The notes beneath the pieces were generated by a model, which was not told where the DNA came from, searched no databases, and saw only the letters and a program-made list of their open reading frames with translations. Below, piece after piece: positions 8,725 to 14,842 of a stretch of 28,950 bases of DNA. The stretch is from contig URXG01000027.1 in assembly GCA_900551715.1 (NCBI GenBank), positions 1-28,950 on the forward strand. The letters are read 5' to 3'. A program made the translations under genes and the position numbers. This DNA is from an uncultured Blautia sp. Its GTDB lineage: Bacteria > Bacillota > Clostridia > Lachnospirales > Lachnospiraceae. Numbering within the stretch: the first letter of the stretch is position 1; every line of letters begins with the position of its first letter.

Positions 8725-8745
8725 TTGTAATAATTTTTGTGATAA
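8725..8745 (+). repeat. arm-type-like repeats, left pair
   Basis: TTGTAATAA at 8725-8733 and TTGTGATAA at 8737-8745 have the same orientation and spacing style as a second pair near the right end (9668-9687). Paired short direct repeats just inside both core sites resemble integrase arm-binding sites. Confidence 0.4.
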
Positions 8746-8757
8746 TTTTTTCGACAG

Positions 8758-8797
8758 AAAAGCCATGCCCGATAATAAGGGAATGGCTTTCTTTTTT
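8758..8797 (+). terminator. rho-independent terminator after the histidine kinase
   Basis: AAAAGCCAT and the opposing AATGGCTTT form a stem with an inner CCC/GGG, followed by CTTTTTT. On the other strand the hairpin directly follows the integrase stop and is followed by TTTTC, so it may act in both directions. Confidence 0.75.
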
Positions 8798-9275
8798 ACA
8801 TAATATTTTCAAGTTTTTTCATTTCACTCTTTACTTGTTCGGCATTAACATGCGTATAAATATTTAATGTTGTTGCAATCTCTGAATGTCCCATAAGATA
8901 TTGTACTGTTTTAATGTTTATACCGCTCTCAACAGATCGTGTACAAAAAGTATGTCGCAGGATATGCACAGATATATGCGGTAGCAGTTCCGGCTCTCTA
9001 TTTTCTGTCTCTGCTTCTTTACTCTCCCTCTGGTTATAGACACTTATTATTCTTTTAATTGTTCCGTCAATACTGTATGAATTTAAAGCCATGCCTCTGT
9101 TATTAATAAACACTATCCCAGACCTTCCGGCAACTTCTTGTTCCTTTGCCCTCCTGCCTAAAGCAAAATCCAATTCCTTTTCCATTATCAGGGCTTTCTT
9201 TGCCGCTGGTGTCAATGGTATATCTCTGTGTCCTGCTGCTGAATTGACCAAAAGACCCAAAAAACGCCCGACGCA
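8796..9275 (-). pseudogene. tyrosine recombinase (phage/ICE integrase), C-terminal fragment
   Basis: Only the C-terminal half of a tyrosine integrase remains. Visible motifs are HILRHTF (catalytic H and R), YLMGHSEIATT (the G-H motif) and IYTHV with the nucleophilic Tyr, with a typical acidic/basic tail after it. The arm-binding and core-binding domains and the first catalytic arginine (TGxRxxE region) are missing. The frame is closed by TAA at 9276-9278, and no integrase-like sequence is visible upstream in any frame. The best available start is a TTG at 9260 without a credible ribosome binding site. The fragment therefore looks non-functional. Its position beside the left att-like repeat fits an integrase of the element that once lay here. 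Confidence 0.85.
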
Positions 9276-9306
9276 TTAATTTGTACCGGGTAATCATTTA
9301 TGTATG

Positions 9307-9335
9307 TTCCATTTTGTTCTAAAGCATGCTATACT
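9307..9335 (+). promoter_or_regulatory. predicted promoter of the toxin message
   Basis: TTCCAT, 17 bases, TATACT. Predicted transcription start is near 9341, giving a 5' leader of about 44 bases. Confidence 0.5.
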
Positions 9336-9356
9336 AATCATGTTGTCCAACCGATA

Positions 9357-9374
9357 CCCGGCAACGGGAGGAGG
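9357..9374 (+). promoter_or_regulatory. GNRA-type hairpin overlapping the toxin Shine-Dalgarno
   Basis: CCCG-GCAA-CGGG forms a 4-bp stem closed by a GCAA tetraloop. The last two G of the stem are the first bases of GGAGGAGG (9367-9374), so folding could limit ribosome access, as described for the 5' stem-loop of Fst RNA I. Confidence 0.4.
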
Positions 9375-9384
9375 TGTAGTTTCC

Positions 9385-9474
9385 TTGGAAAACATTGCAA
9401 TCTCTTTTCTTATCTCCTGTCTGGCAAGCATAGCCGCCTATTATGTTTGCAAATGGTTAGATGGTGATAAGTGA
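9385..9474 (+). CDS. 29-aa Fst-like hydrophobic peptide toxin (predicted)
   Basis: The peptide begins MENIAISFLIS, crosses one predicted membrane helix (about residues 3-22) and ends in CKWLDGDK, resembling the Fst/Ldr type I toxin layout: short N-terminus, one helix, W-L-D plus charged tail. The start is TTG at 9385, 10 bases after GGAGGAGG. Codons just upstream read GTT TCC, so a relative may start at that position with GTG or ATG and this copy may have a weakened start. It has its own promoter, a structured leader, and a terminator at 9524-9565. The family assignment rests on size, composition and locus architecture, not on a clear sequence match. Confidence 0.6.
   Translation: MENIAISFLISCLASIAAYYVCKWLDGDK
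9395..9408 (+). repeat. 14-nt direct repeat, copy in the toxin reading frame
   Basis: TTGCAATCTCTTTT lies 7 bases after the toxin start codon and is repeated exactly at 9576-9589. The antisense RNA carries its complement, so the two RNAs could pair here. Confidence 0.7.
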
Positions 9475-9523
9475 GACAACACTAGCCTAGTAGTTTCTTG
9501 TCTACTATAAATAAACAAGAAGA

Positions 9524-9565
9524 AGCCCCCAGTATTTGCGGTACTGAGGGCTTCACTCTTTTTTG
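9524..9565. terminator. bidirectional terminator shared by toxin mRNA and antisense RNA
   Basis: AGCCCCCAGTA, a 7-base loop and TACTGAGGGCT form an 11-bp stem with one C-A mismatch on the plus strand, which becomes a G-U pair on the minus strand. A T-run (TCTTTTTT) follows on the plus strand, and a pyrimidine-rich TCTTCTTGTTTATTT follows on the minus strand. Confidence 0.7.
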
Positions 9566-9575
9566 TCCCATGGAC

Positions 9576-9589
9576 TTGCAATCTCTTTT
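9576..9589 (+). repeat. 14-nt direct repeat, copy at the antisense RNA 5' end
   Basis: Identical to 9395-9408 (TTGCAATCTCTTTT) and placed at the predicted 5' end of the antisense RNA. Confidence 0.7.
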
Positions 9590-9667
9590 GCCTACGGCAA
9601 TTATAGCATATGCATTTCTGTAAATCAATATGTCTGATCTCGATATTTTTATGAATTTCTTTAGCAT

Positions 9668-9687
9668 TTGTGATAACATTGTAATAA
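9668..9687 (+). repeat. arm-type-like repeats, right pair
   Basis: TTGTGATAA at 9668-9676 and TTGTAATAA at 9679-9687 mirror the left pair at 8725-8745 and lie just inside the right core repeat. Confidence 0.4.
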
Positions 9688-9724
9688 TCTGCTGTCTGAT
9701 TGAATTTTGTAAAGTCTGGAAACG

Positions 9725-9742
9725 CTGTAAAATCAATGATTT
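9725..9742 (+). repeat. att-like core repeat, right end
   Basis: CTGTAAAATCAATGATTT differs from the left copy by one base. Confidence 0.5.
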
Positions 9743-9774
9743 AGTCACTGTCATCAGTTAAGTTTTTACTTTTG

Positions 9775-9806
9775 AAAAGGCAAAGTAAAATTTACTCTGC
9801 CTTTTT
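9775..9806 (-). terminator. rho-independent terminator after adenine deaminase
   Basis: AAAAGGCA and TGCCTTTT form the outer stem, extended by GTAAA/TTTAC, just downstream of the ade stop on the minus strand. A T-run is present on both strands. Confidence 0.7.
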
Positions 9807-9815
9807 GTATGTTAT

Positions 9816-11543
9816 TTATTTTTCGTAAGGATCTCTTAAAAGCCTGTCCTCTTTTACCAGATAAATTCCTCTCGGTGTTACCCGAATCTCCGGTATTACC
9901 GGAAGTGCCATAAACGATAAGGTAATAAATGGATCAAATCCATCCGGTATTCCCATTCTGTGAGCTTCCGGTATCATTCTGCCCAAAATTTCGTTTACTT
10001 TCTCATAGCCCAGATCACTCATAAGTCCCATAATACTCAACGGTAGTGTATCAAATACCTGACCATTTTTTACCAGTGTATATCCACCCTGGGTACGAAT
10101 CAGTTCCTGTACTGCCAGATACATATCATGGTCATTGTCTCCAATAACAATGATATTGTGGGAATCGTGAGACACACTGGAAGCAATGGCTCCTCCCCGG
10201 AGGCCGAACCCTGACACAATACCTACACTGTTTTTTCCTGTACATTTGTGTCTTTCAATCACTGCAATCTTCTGAAAATGATCATCGGAGATAAAAAACT
10301 TCCGACCATCTTTTTCTGTGTATGAGGGTTCTTCCAGAATATCTTCTGTAACAATCTGTCCCTCCAGCATTCTGAGAACATGTGCCTTGCCCTCTTTCCA
10401 GGGAAGCTCCAGCTGTTTTTCGGAAAAATTAATGATGTGTACGGTATTTTTCAGCTTCGGATCACATGCACGGATTTCTTTCTTTTCATCCCGGATGATC
10501 TTTGTTCCTTTGTGATATACTTCCGTTACATTAAAGTCCTCCAGATCATCCAGTACTACCAGATCCGCCTGATATCCCGGTGCGATCGCTCCCAGGGAAG
10601 TCAACCCATAACATCTGGCAGCCTGTATGGTTGCCATTTTAAGAGCCACTTCCACAGGCAGTCCCAGAGACACTGCCAGTCTGATATTATAGTTAATATG
10701 GCCTTCCTTGCGGATCTCTTCAATATGTTTGTCATCAGTACAGAAACAGAAAGAAGATGTGTCTGTATTATTTTCCACGATGCCCTTTATAATGGCTTCC
10801 AGATTTCTGGCTGCACTGCCCTGACGGATCAGTACCTGCATTCCTCTTCTGGCTTCTTCCAGGGCATACTCATAAGTAACACATTCATGGTCTGTAGAGA
10901 TTCCTGCCAATGCATATGCAGAAAGATCCCCTTCCGAAAGAAATGGGGCATGTCCATCTCTTACTTTATTCTGAAACAATGACAGCTTCTCATGCATAGA
11001 CACATTACCATTAACCACAGATACTGCATCCATTACCTCTCCAAGCCCCAGAATACGGGGATGATCCAGATATCCTTTCATCCTGCCTGCTGTAAGCACA
11101 CATCCGTTATCATCCACATGTGTAGCAGGTACACAAGACGGCATCATCACATAAACATTGGCGGGAACGTCTGCTGTCTGATCCAGAATATAATCAATGC
11201 CATCTGTACCTGATACATTGGCGGATTCGTGAGGATCCACAATAAACGTAGTTGTTCCGCACTGTGCTGCCTGACGAATCAGTTCTCCGGGGGTAACAAG
11301 TGTAGATTCAAGGTGGAGATGGCTGTCAATAAAACCAGGGCACAGATATTTTCCTGTCATATCTTTTTCTTCAAGACCTGTATAAGACCCTACTCCAAGA
11401 ATCATTCCATCTGCAACAGCCACATCCCCCTGGACAAATTCCCCGGTATGTGCCATAAATACATTTGCATTTTTGAAAACCAAATCTGCTTTACGGATTC
11501 CTCTTGCCATTTCTGAATAAATACGATATTTCTCCAGTTCCAT
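9816..11543 (-). CDS. ade: adenine deaminase
   Basis: Converts adenine to hypoxanthine plus ammonia in purine salvage. The 575-aa length and layout match bacterial Ade. An amidohydrolase domain carries the metal-binding DSHLHLES near residue 73, and TTTFIVDPHE and GLGEVMD follow. SFCFCTDDKH is the family signature, and GAIAPGYQADLVVLDD closes the first domain. The C-terminal domain has SGFGLRGGAIASSVSHDSHN and the G-D-N-D-H-D segment. AAAGGAGGG lies 7-8 bases before the ATG. It starts 45 bases after the trmL stop and is the last gene of a long minus-strand run. The gap is too short for a purine riboswitch and none is seen. A terminator at 9775-9806 follows. Confidence 0.95.
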   Translation of the reverse strand: MELEKYRIYSEMARGIRKADLVFKNANVFMAHTGEFVQGDVAVADGMILGVGSYTGLEEKDMTGKYLCPGFIDSHLHLESTLVTPGELIRQAAQCGTTTFIVDPHESANVSGTDGIDYILDQTADVPANVYVMMPSCVPATHVDDNGCVLTAGRMKGYLDHPRILGLGEVMDAVSVVNGNVSMHEKLSLFQNKVRDGHAPFLSEGDLSAYALAGISTDHECVTYEYALEEARRGMQVLIRQGSAARNLEAIIKGIVENNTDTSSFCFCTDDKHIEEIRKEGHINYNIRLAVSLGLPVEVALKMATIQAARCYGLTSLGAIAPGYQADLVVLDDLEDFNVTEVYHKGTKIIRDEKKEIRACDPKLKNTVHIINFSEKQLELPWKEGKAHVLRMLEGQIVTEDILEEPSYTEKDGRKFFISDDHFQKIAVIERHKCTGKNSVGIVSGFGLRGGAIASSVSHDSHNIIVIGDNDHDMYLAVQELIRTQGGYTLVKNGQVFDTLPLSIMGLMSDLGYEKVNEILGRMIPEAHRMGIPDGFDPFITLSFMALPVIPEIRVTPRGIYLVKEDRLLRDPYEK

Positions 11544-11588
11544 ATGGTACCCTCCTTTATTTAATTTTGATTTTTATGATCTGAGACT

Positions 11589-12089
11589 TTATTCCCAGTG
11601 ATGATGGTGTAGCTGTCCCTGCATCTGCATATGACTGAAATGATTCTGTCTCAGTGCTTCATAGAGAACGATTGCCACAGAGTTGCTGAGATTCAGGGAA
11701 CGGATCTCATTGATCATGGGAATCCTTACGCACTGATCTTTGTGTTCCATAAGAATTTCTTCCGGTATCCCTGCACTTTCTTTTCCGAACATAATGTAGC
11801 AGTCTTCTTCATAGTTTACATCTGAATAAGTCTGAAGTGCCTTTGTAGTTGCATAGTAAATTTGGGCTCCCGGATTTTTCCGAAGGAAATCCTCATAATC
11901 AAGATAAGTAGTCACATCCAGATCTTTCCAGTAGTCCATCCCTGCTCTTTTCAGAGCCTTTTCACTTAATGAAAATCCAAGGGGTTCAATAAGATGAAGT
12001 CTTGTACCTGTAGCTACGCAGGTTCTTCCTATGTTTCCTGTATTTGCCGGAATCTCCGGCTCCAGCAATACAATGTTTAATTTTGCCAT
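11589..12089 (-). CDS. trmL: tRNA (cytidine/uridine-34-2'-O)-methyltransferase TrmL
   Basis: A 166-aa SPOUT-fold methyltransferase that 2'-O-methylates the wobble base of certain leucine tRNAs in characterised members. The sequence shows N-terminal PEIPANTGNIGRTC, middle LIEPLGF and FGKESAGIPEE, and the C-terminal trefoil-knot SAM-binding motif IRSLNLSNSVAIVLYE. The length is normal apart from a histidine-rich C-terminal tail (LHHHHWE), which may be incidental. It begins 6 bases after the stop of the AIRS-like gene. AAAGGAAC lies about 11 bases upstream of the ATG. Co-transcription with its neighbours is likely. Confidence 0.93.
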   Translation of the reverse strand: MAKLNIVLLEPEIPANTGNIGRTCVATGTRLHLIEPLGFSLSEKALKRAGMDYWKDLDVTTYLDYEDFLRKNPGAQIYYATTKALQTYSDVNYEEDCYIMFGKESAGIPEEILMEHKDQCVRIPMINEIRSLNLSNSVAIVLYEALRQNHFSHMQMQGQLHHHHWE

Positions 12090-12095
12090 AACTGT

Positions 12096-12653
12096 CTATT
12101 GTTCCTTTCCCGGTCTGTCCAGATATCGTATCAGTTCTCCGCTGTATAAAAGCCGGTCATTCCCTTTTACAGCTTTTCCTATAACAGCTGCCGGAATTCC
12201 CTGTGCTTTGTACCACTCTGCCAGACTCTGTCCATCTGTACAGCCAATCAGCACAGAGCCTCCTGAAAACAGTTTGTAGGGATCTTTGTCAGACCTTTCG
12301 CAGATCTCTATCGTCTCCTGACGGATAGGAATTTTGCGAAGATCTATTTTCAGCCCTATCTGTGAAACCTCTGCCATTTTCCATAAGGCTGCAAGAACAC
12401 CTCCCTTTCCCATTTCGTAGAGGCTGTCCGTTTCCTGTTCCGGCAGTTTCCCCCGGATCTCAGGTTCCAGACGAATCAGTTCATAAAGAAAACCTGTGGA
12501 AAAATACTGTTTCAGAAACTCTTCCCTTTCTTTTATAATCTGTATGGTTCCTTCCAGCCCTACCGGACCGGCTACTACCAGATCATCCCCTGTTTTCAGT
12601 TTTCCTGTAATTTCTGCCTGCAATGCTTCCATTGCTTCTGGTCCAAGTCTCAT
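12096..12653 (-). CDS. AIR-synthase-like protein, C-terminal domain only
   Basis: A 185-aa protein matching only the C-terminal domain of the PurM/HypE/ThiL/SelD superfamily. GDDLVVAGPVGLEG (about residues 22-35) resembles the domain junction. MGKGGVLAALWKMAEVSQIGLKIDL and PIRQETIEICE, with DPYKLFSGGSVLI, closely follow HypE-like C-terminal motifs. The N-terminal domain that supplies most ATP-binding and catalytic residues is absent, and the upstream DNA encodes a different small gene, so this is not a simple frameshift. It probably binds a nucleotide or a partner but is unlikely to be a complete AIRS-type enzyme. AAAGGAG lies 8 bases before the ATG and overlaps the stop of the 34-aa gene. 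Tight spacing on both sides indicates an operon. Function unknown. Confidence 0.75.
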   Translation of the reverse strand: MRLGPEAMEALQAEITGKLKTGDDLVVAGPVGLEGTIQIIKEREEFLKQYFSTGFLYELIRLEPEIRGKLPEQETDSLYEMGKGGVLAALWKMAEVSQIGLKIDLRKIPIRQETIEICERSDKDPYKLFSGGSVLIGCTDGQSLAEWYKAQGIPAAVIGKAVKGNDRLLYSGELIRYLDRPGKEQ

Positions 12654-12665
12654 ATCCTGTCTCCT

Positions 12666-12770
12666 TTACAGAAGAATGGAAAGAATACTTGGAATCACCA
12701 TGGCAAGTACCAGGATAATTACAATCACCGCAGTGATGATTTTACGTTTCTTCGGATCAAATATACCCAT
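12666..12770 (-). CDS. 34-aa single-pass membrane peptide
   Basis: A small gene between the radical SAM gene and the AIRS-like gene. The peptide starts MGIFDPKKRKII and is followed by a hydrophobic helix (about residues 12-32) rich in I, V and L, ending SILSILL. GGAGGAG lies 6 bases before the ATG, and the stop TAA overlaps the next gene's AAAGGAG. This arrangement strongly suggests real translation. A positive cytoplasmic N-terminus (K7, K8, R9, K10) would orient the helix with its C-terminus outward. I do not recognise a characterised family. Its strong ribosome binding site and location inside an operon argue against chance. Confidence 0.7.
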   Translation of the reverse strand: MGIFDPKKRKIITAVIVIILVLAMVIPSILSILL

Positions 12771-12792
12771 TTTAGTCTCCTCCTTACAACCT

Positions 12793-14448
12793 TTATCTGT
12801 CAGATAAATCTATCTCTGTTGCGTTCGCATTATTGGACAATGGATCTCTGTTCTCATAATCAAACAATACCACTCTGTTTTCTTTAAAAACTTCTATATG
12901 TGCAGTTTTAGGAATATGGTGTGCCTTACGATAATCCCATACAGCTTTTTCATATGGTTTCTGATCTGGGGCAAAAGAAGGTCGTTTCTTAAGGCGTTCT
13001 CTTAAATACAGATCATACAACATATATTCTGCCGCTTCCTTTGCCTGGATCTCTGTTTCTTCACTTAGAAACTCCAGCAATATCTCATAACGCCGCATAC
13101 GTGAATGAGAAATCTCACTGTATCCCTTTTCTTCATAAAATTCTCCAAGTTTCTCATAGAAACTGAAAGAGTCCGAGAAATACGGTAAAAGATATGTCAG
13201 CGTATGTCCAAACTGACCACTGTTATAGTAGACTTCCACCATATCTTCTGTCATCTTCAGTTTCAGGATCTCGCTGTAAGAAAGCCATCTGGTGCTTAAA
13301 ACCTCATAAGGTTCTCTCTCTTTATGTACGATCCCGTACTGTTCTGCTTCCTCCTGCATTCTGGAACCTTTCAGTACCTTAAGAAAGCCCAGCTGAAGCT
13401 GATCTGGTTCCATTGCGTAAACATCATCAAATGACTGGCGGAATCTGTCATAATCTTCATATGGAAGCCCTGCGATCAGATCCAGATGCTGGTGGATATT
13501 CCGGAAACTGTGTACAGTAGCAACGGATCTTTTCAGTTTATCCAGATCCATATGACGGTGAATGGCATGAATGGTATCCGGATTGGTAGACTGAACACCG
13601 ATTTCCAGCTGAATCAGTCCTGGACGCATATGGCTCATAAGTTCCATTTCATCTTCTCTCAGAAGATCTGCTGAAATCTCAAAATGAAAGTTTGTGATGC
13701 CATTATCATGATCCAGAATGTACTTCCAGATCTCCATAGCATGTTCATGCTTACAGTTGAAGGTACGGTCTACAAATTTCACCTGTGGGACCCGATGATC
13801 CAGGAAAAACTGCAGTTCTTTTTTTACCAGATCCAGACTGCGGAACCGTAGCTTCTTGTCTATGGATGAAAGACAGTAGCTACAGGAAAAAGGACATCCT
13901 CTGCTGCTTTCATAATAAATGATCCTGTTCTCAAATCTGTCCAGGTTTTCGTACACAAAAGGAATCTCACTGAGATCTGTCAGTTCTCTCCATCCATTGT
14001 CCCGGATTCCTCCGTTCTCTCTGTATACAATACCAGGAATCTCTTTAAGAGAACCTTTGCCACCTATATAATAATCTGCCAGCTCCAGAAATGTCTTTTC
14101 TCCCTCTCCCCGCATAACACCTGTCATGGACGGAACTTTCTGAAGGAACTGTACTCCATCATAAGATACTTCCGGTCCGCCTGCCCAGAATATTGTTTCC
14201 GGCAGGATCTTTGGCAGATCTTCCATCAGTTCTTCAATAAAAGAAATATTCCATATATAGCAGGAAAAGCAGACAATGTCTGCTCTGCTGCTGTAAATAT
14301 CCTTCAGGATCTCATCCTTTGTCTGGTTAATGGTGTATTCCTTCAGAAGGATGTCATCCTCATAAGTGGATGCGTACGCCTTCAGATCATACACTGCCAG
14401 ATTGGAATGTATATATTTTGCGTTACATGCTGCTAATAATATTTTCAT
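12793..14448 (-). CDS. B12-binding-domain radical SAM protein with DUF4080-like C-terminus
   Basis: A 551-aa protein. An N-terminal cobalamin-binding-like Rossmann domain (about residues 1-135, with VCFSCYIWN and FWAGGPEVSYD) precedes a radical SAM core. That core has the [4Fe-4S]-ligating CPFSCSYC and the SAM-binding segments FEISADLL, LIQLEIGVQS and HLDLIAGLPYEDYDRF. The C-terminal 180 residues resemble DUF4080. Proteins of this layout (BchE-like class) do methylations or rearrangements, but the substrate is unknown here. The start is typical for the group, yet no strong Shine-Dalgarno precedes the ATG (GGAGG lies about 30 bases upstream in the trxA tail). It follows trxA by 20 bases and precedes the 34-aa peptide gene by 22, so it is probably in an operon with both. 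Confidence 0.88.
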   Translation of the reverse strand: MKILLAACNAKYIHSNLAVYDLKAYASTYEDDILLKEYTINQTKDEILKDIYSSRADIVCFSCYIWNISFIEELMEDLPKILPETIFWAGGPEVSYDGVQFLQKVPSMTGVMRGEGEKTFLELADYYIGGKGSLKEIPGIVYRENGGIRDNGWRELTDLSEIPFVYENLDRFENRIIYYESSRGCPFSCSYCLSSIDKKLRFRSLDLVKKELQFFLDHRVPQVKFVDRTFNCKHEHAMEIWKYILDHDNGITNFHFEISADLLREDEMELMSHMRPGLIQLEIGVQSTNPDTIHAIHRHMDLDKLKRSVATVHSFRNIHQHLDLIAGLPYEDYDRFRQSFDDVYAMEPDQLQLGFLKVLKGSRMQEEAEQYGIVHKEREPYEVLSTRWLSYSEILKLKMTEDMVEVYYNSGQFGHTLTYLLPYFSDSFSFYEKLGEFYEEKGYSEISHSRMRRYEILLEFLSEETEIQAKEAAEYMLYDLYLRERLKKRPSFAPDQKPYEKAVWDYRKAHHIPKTAHIEVFKENRVVLFDYENRDPLSNNANATEIDLSDR

Positions 14449-14468
14449 AATTTTTCAGGCAGATGCCA

Positions 14469-14771
14469 TCAGCCCTCCAGAAATTTTCTAAGAGTGTCCT
14501 TTGGCGTAAGACCAATGAACCGCTGCACTTCTTTGCCATCTTTGAAAATAAGAAGGGTCGGGATACTCATAATCTTAAACTGCTGTGCAAGACCTGGTTC
14601 CTGATCCACATCTACCTTGCCTACACTGTAACCTTCCTGAGCCAGTTCTTCTACAACAGGACCCTGACGCATACATGGACCACACCATGTTGCCCAAAAG
14701 TCAATAAGGATCGGTTTTTCTGATTTTAGAATTTCTGTTTCAAAATTTTCACTTGTGATTATTTTTTCCAT
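14469..14771 (-). CDS. trxA: thioredoxin
   Basis: A 100-aa thioredoxin with DFWATWCGPC (catalytic C30 and C33), the cis-proline motif SIPTLLIF, and a normal C-terminus. The residue after the active site is MRQ. The ATG at 14771 is preferred: AAAGGAG lies 10 bases upstream, and an alternative TTG two codons earlier would add two residues. It lies 71 bases downstream of trxB, whose product should reduce it, and 20 bases upstream of the radical SAM gene, where it may supply reducing power (inference). Confidence 0.95.
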   Translation of the reverse strand: MEKIITSENFETEILKSEKPILIDFWATWCGPCMRQGPVVEELAQEGYSVGKVDVDQEPGLAQQFKIMSIPTLLIFKDGKEVQRFIGLTPKDTLRKFLEG

Positions 14772-14842
14772 GATCAATGATCTCCTTTTCTTTATGATAT
14801 CATTCAGTATACCCTTATCATCTGTGGTATATCAGTCTGCTG

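Larger units (their letters stand above)
9515..9628 (-). ncRNA. predicted antisense antitoxin RNA (par RNA II-like)
   Basis: A minus-strand promoter TTGATT (9623-9628), 17 bases, TATAAT (9600-9605) predicts transcription starting near 9593 and running toward the toxin gene. The RNA would carry the complement of the 14-nt repeat (9576-9589) within its first 20 bases. It would end at the shared hairpin near 9515-9524, for a length of about 75-80 nt. It converges on the toxin message and overlaps its 3' end. This reproduces the pAD1 par arrangement. The coordinates include the promoter. Confidence 0.5.
8653..9742. mobile_element. relic integrative element (about 1.1 kb) with att-like ends
   Basis: The segment is bounded by CTGTAAAATCAATGGTTT (8653-8670) and CTGTAAAATCAATGATTT (9725-9742), direct repeats with 17 of 18 bases identical inside a weaker similarity extending about 20 bases further left. 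Just inside each end are two copies of TTGTRATAA. The interior holds a 5'-truncated tyrosine integrase next to the left end and an Fst/par-like type I toxin-antitoxin locus. No transfer, replication or structural genes remain. I read it as an integrated phage or plasmid-like element that lost nearly all of its body by deletion. Confidence 0.6.

Noticed and set aside
8796..9297. A complete integrase assembled by frameshift (second frame open to 9297)
   Set aside because: The alternate-frame sequence does not show the expected TGxRxxE arginine motif or a core-binding domain, so the gene is truncated rather than merely frameshifted.
9482..9754. A 90-aa minus-strand frame across the right half of the relic island
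   Set aside because: It runs through the predicted terminator, antisense promoter and att-like repeat, has no ribosome binding site, and its composition is not protein-like.
11544..11588. Possible purine riboswitch in front of adenine deaminase
   Set aside because: The gap to trmL is only 45 bases, too short for the aptamer, and none of its conserved loops are visible.
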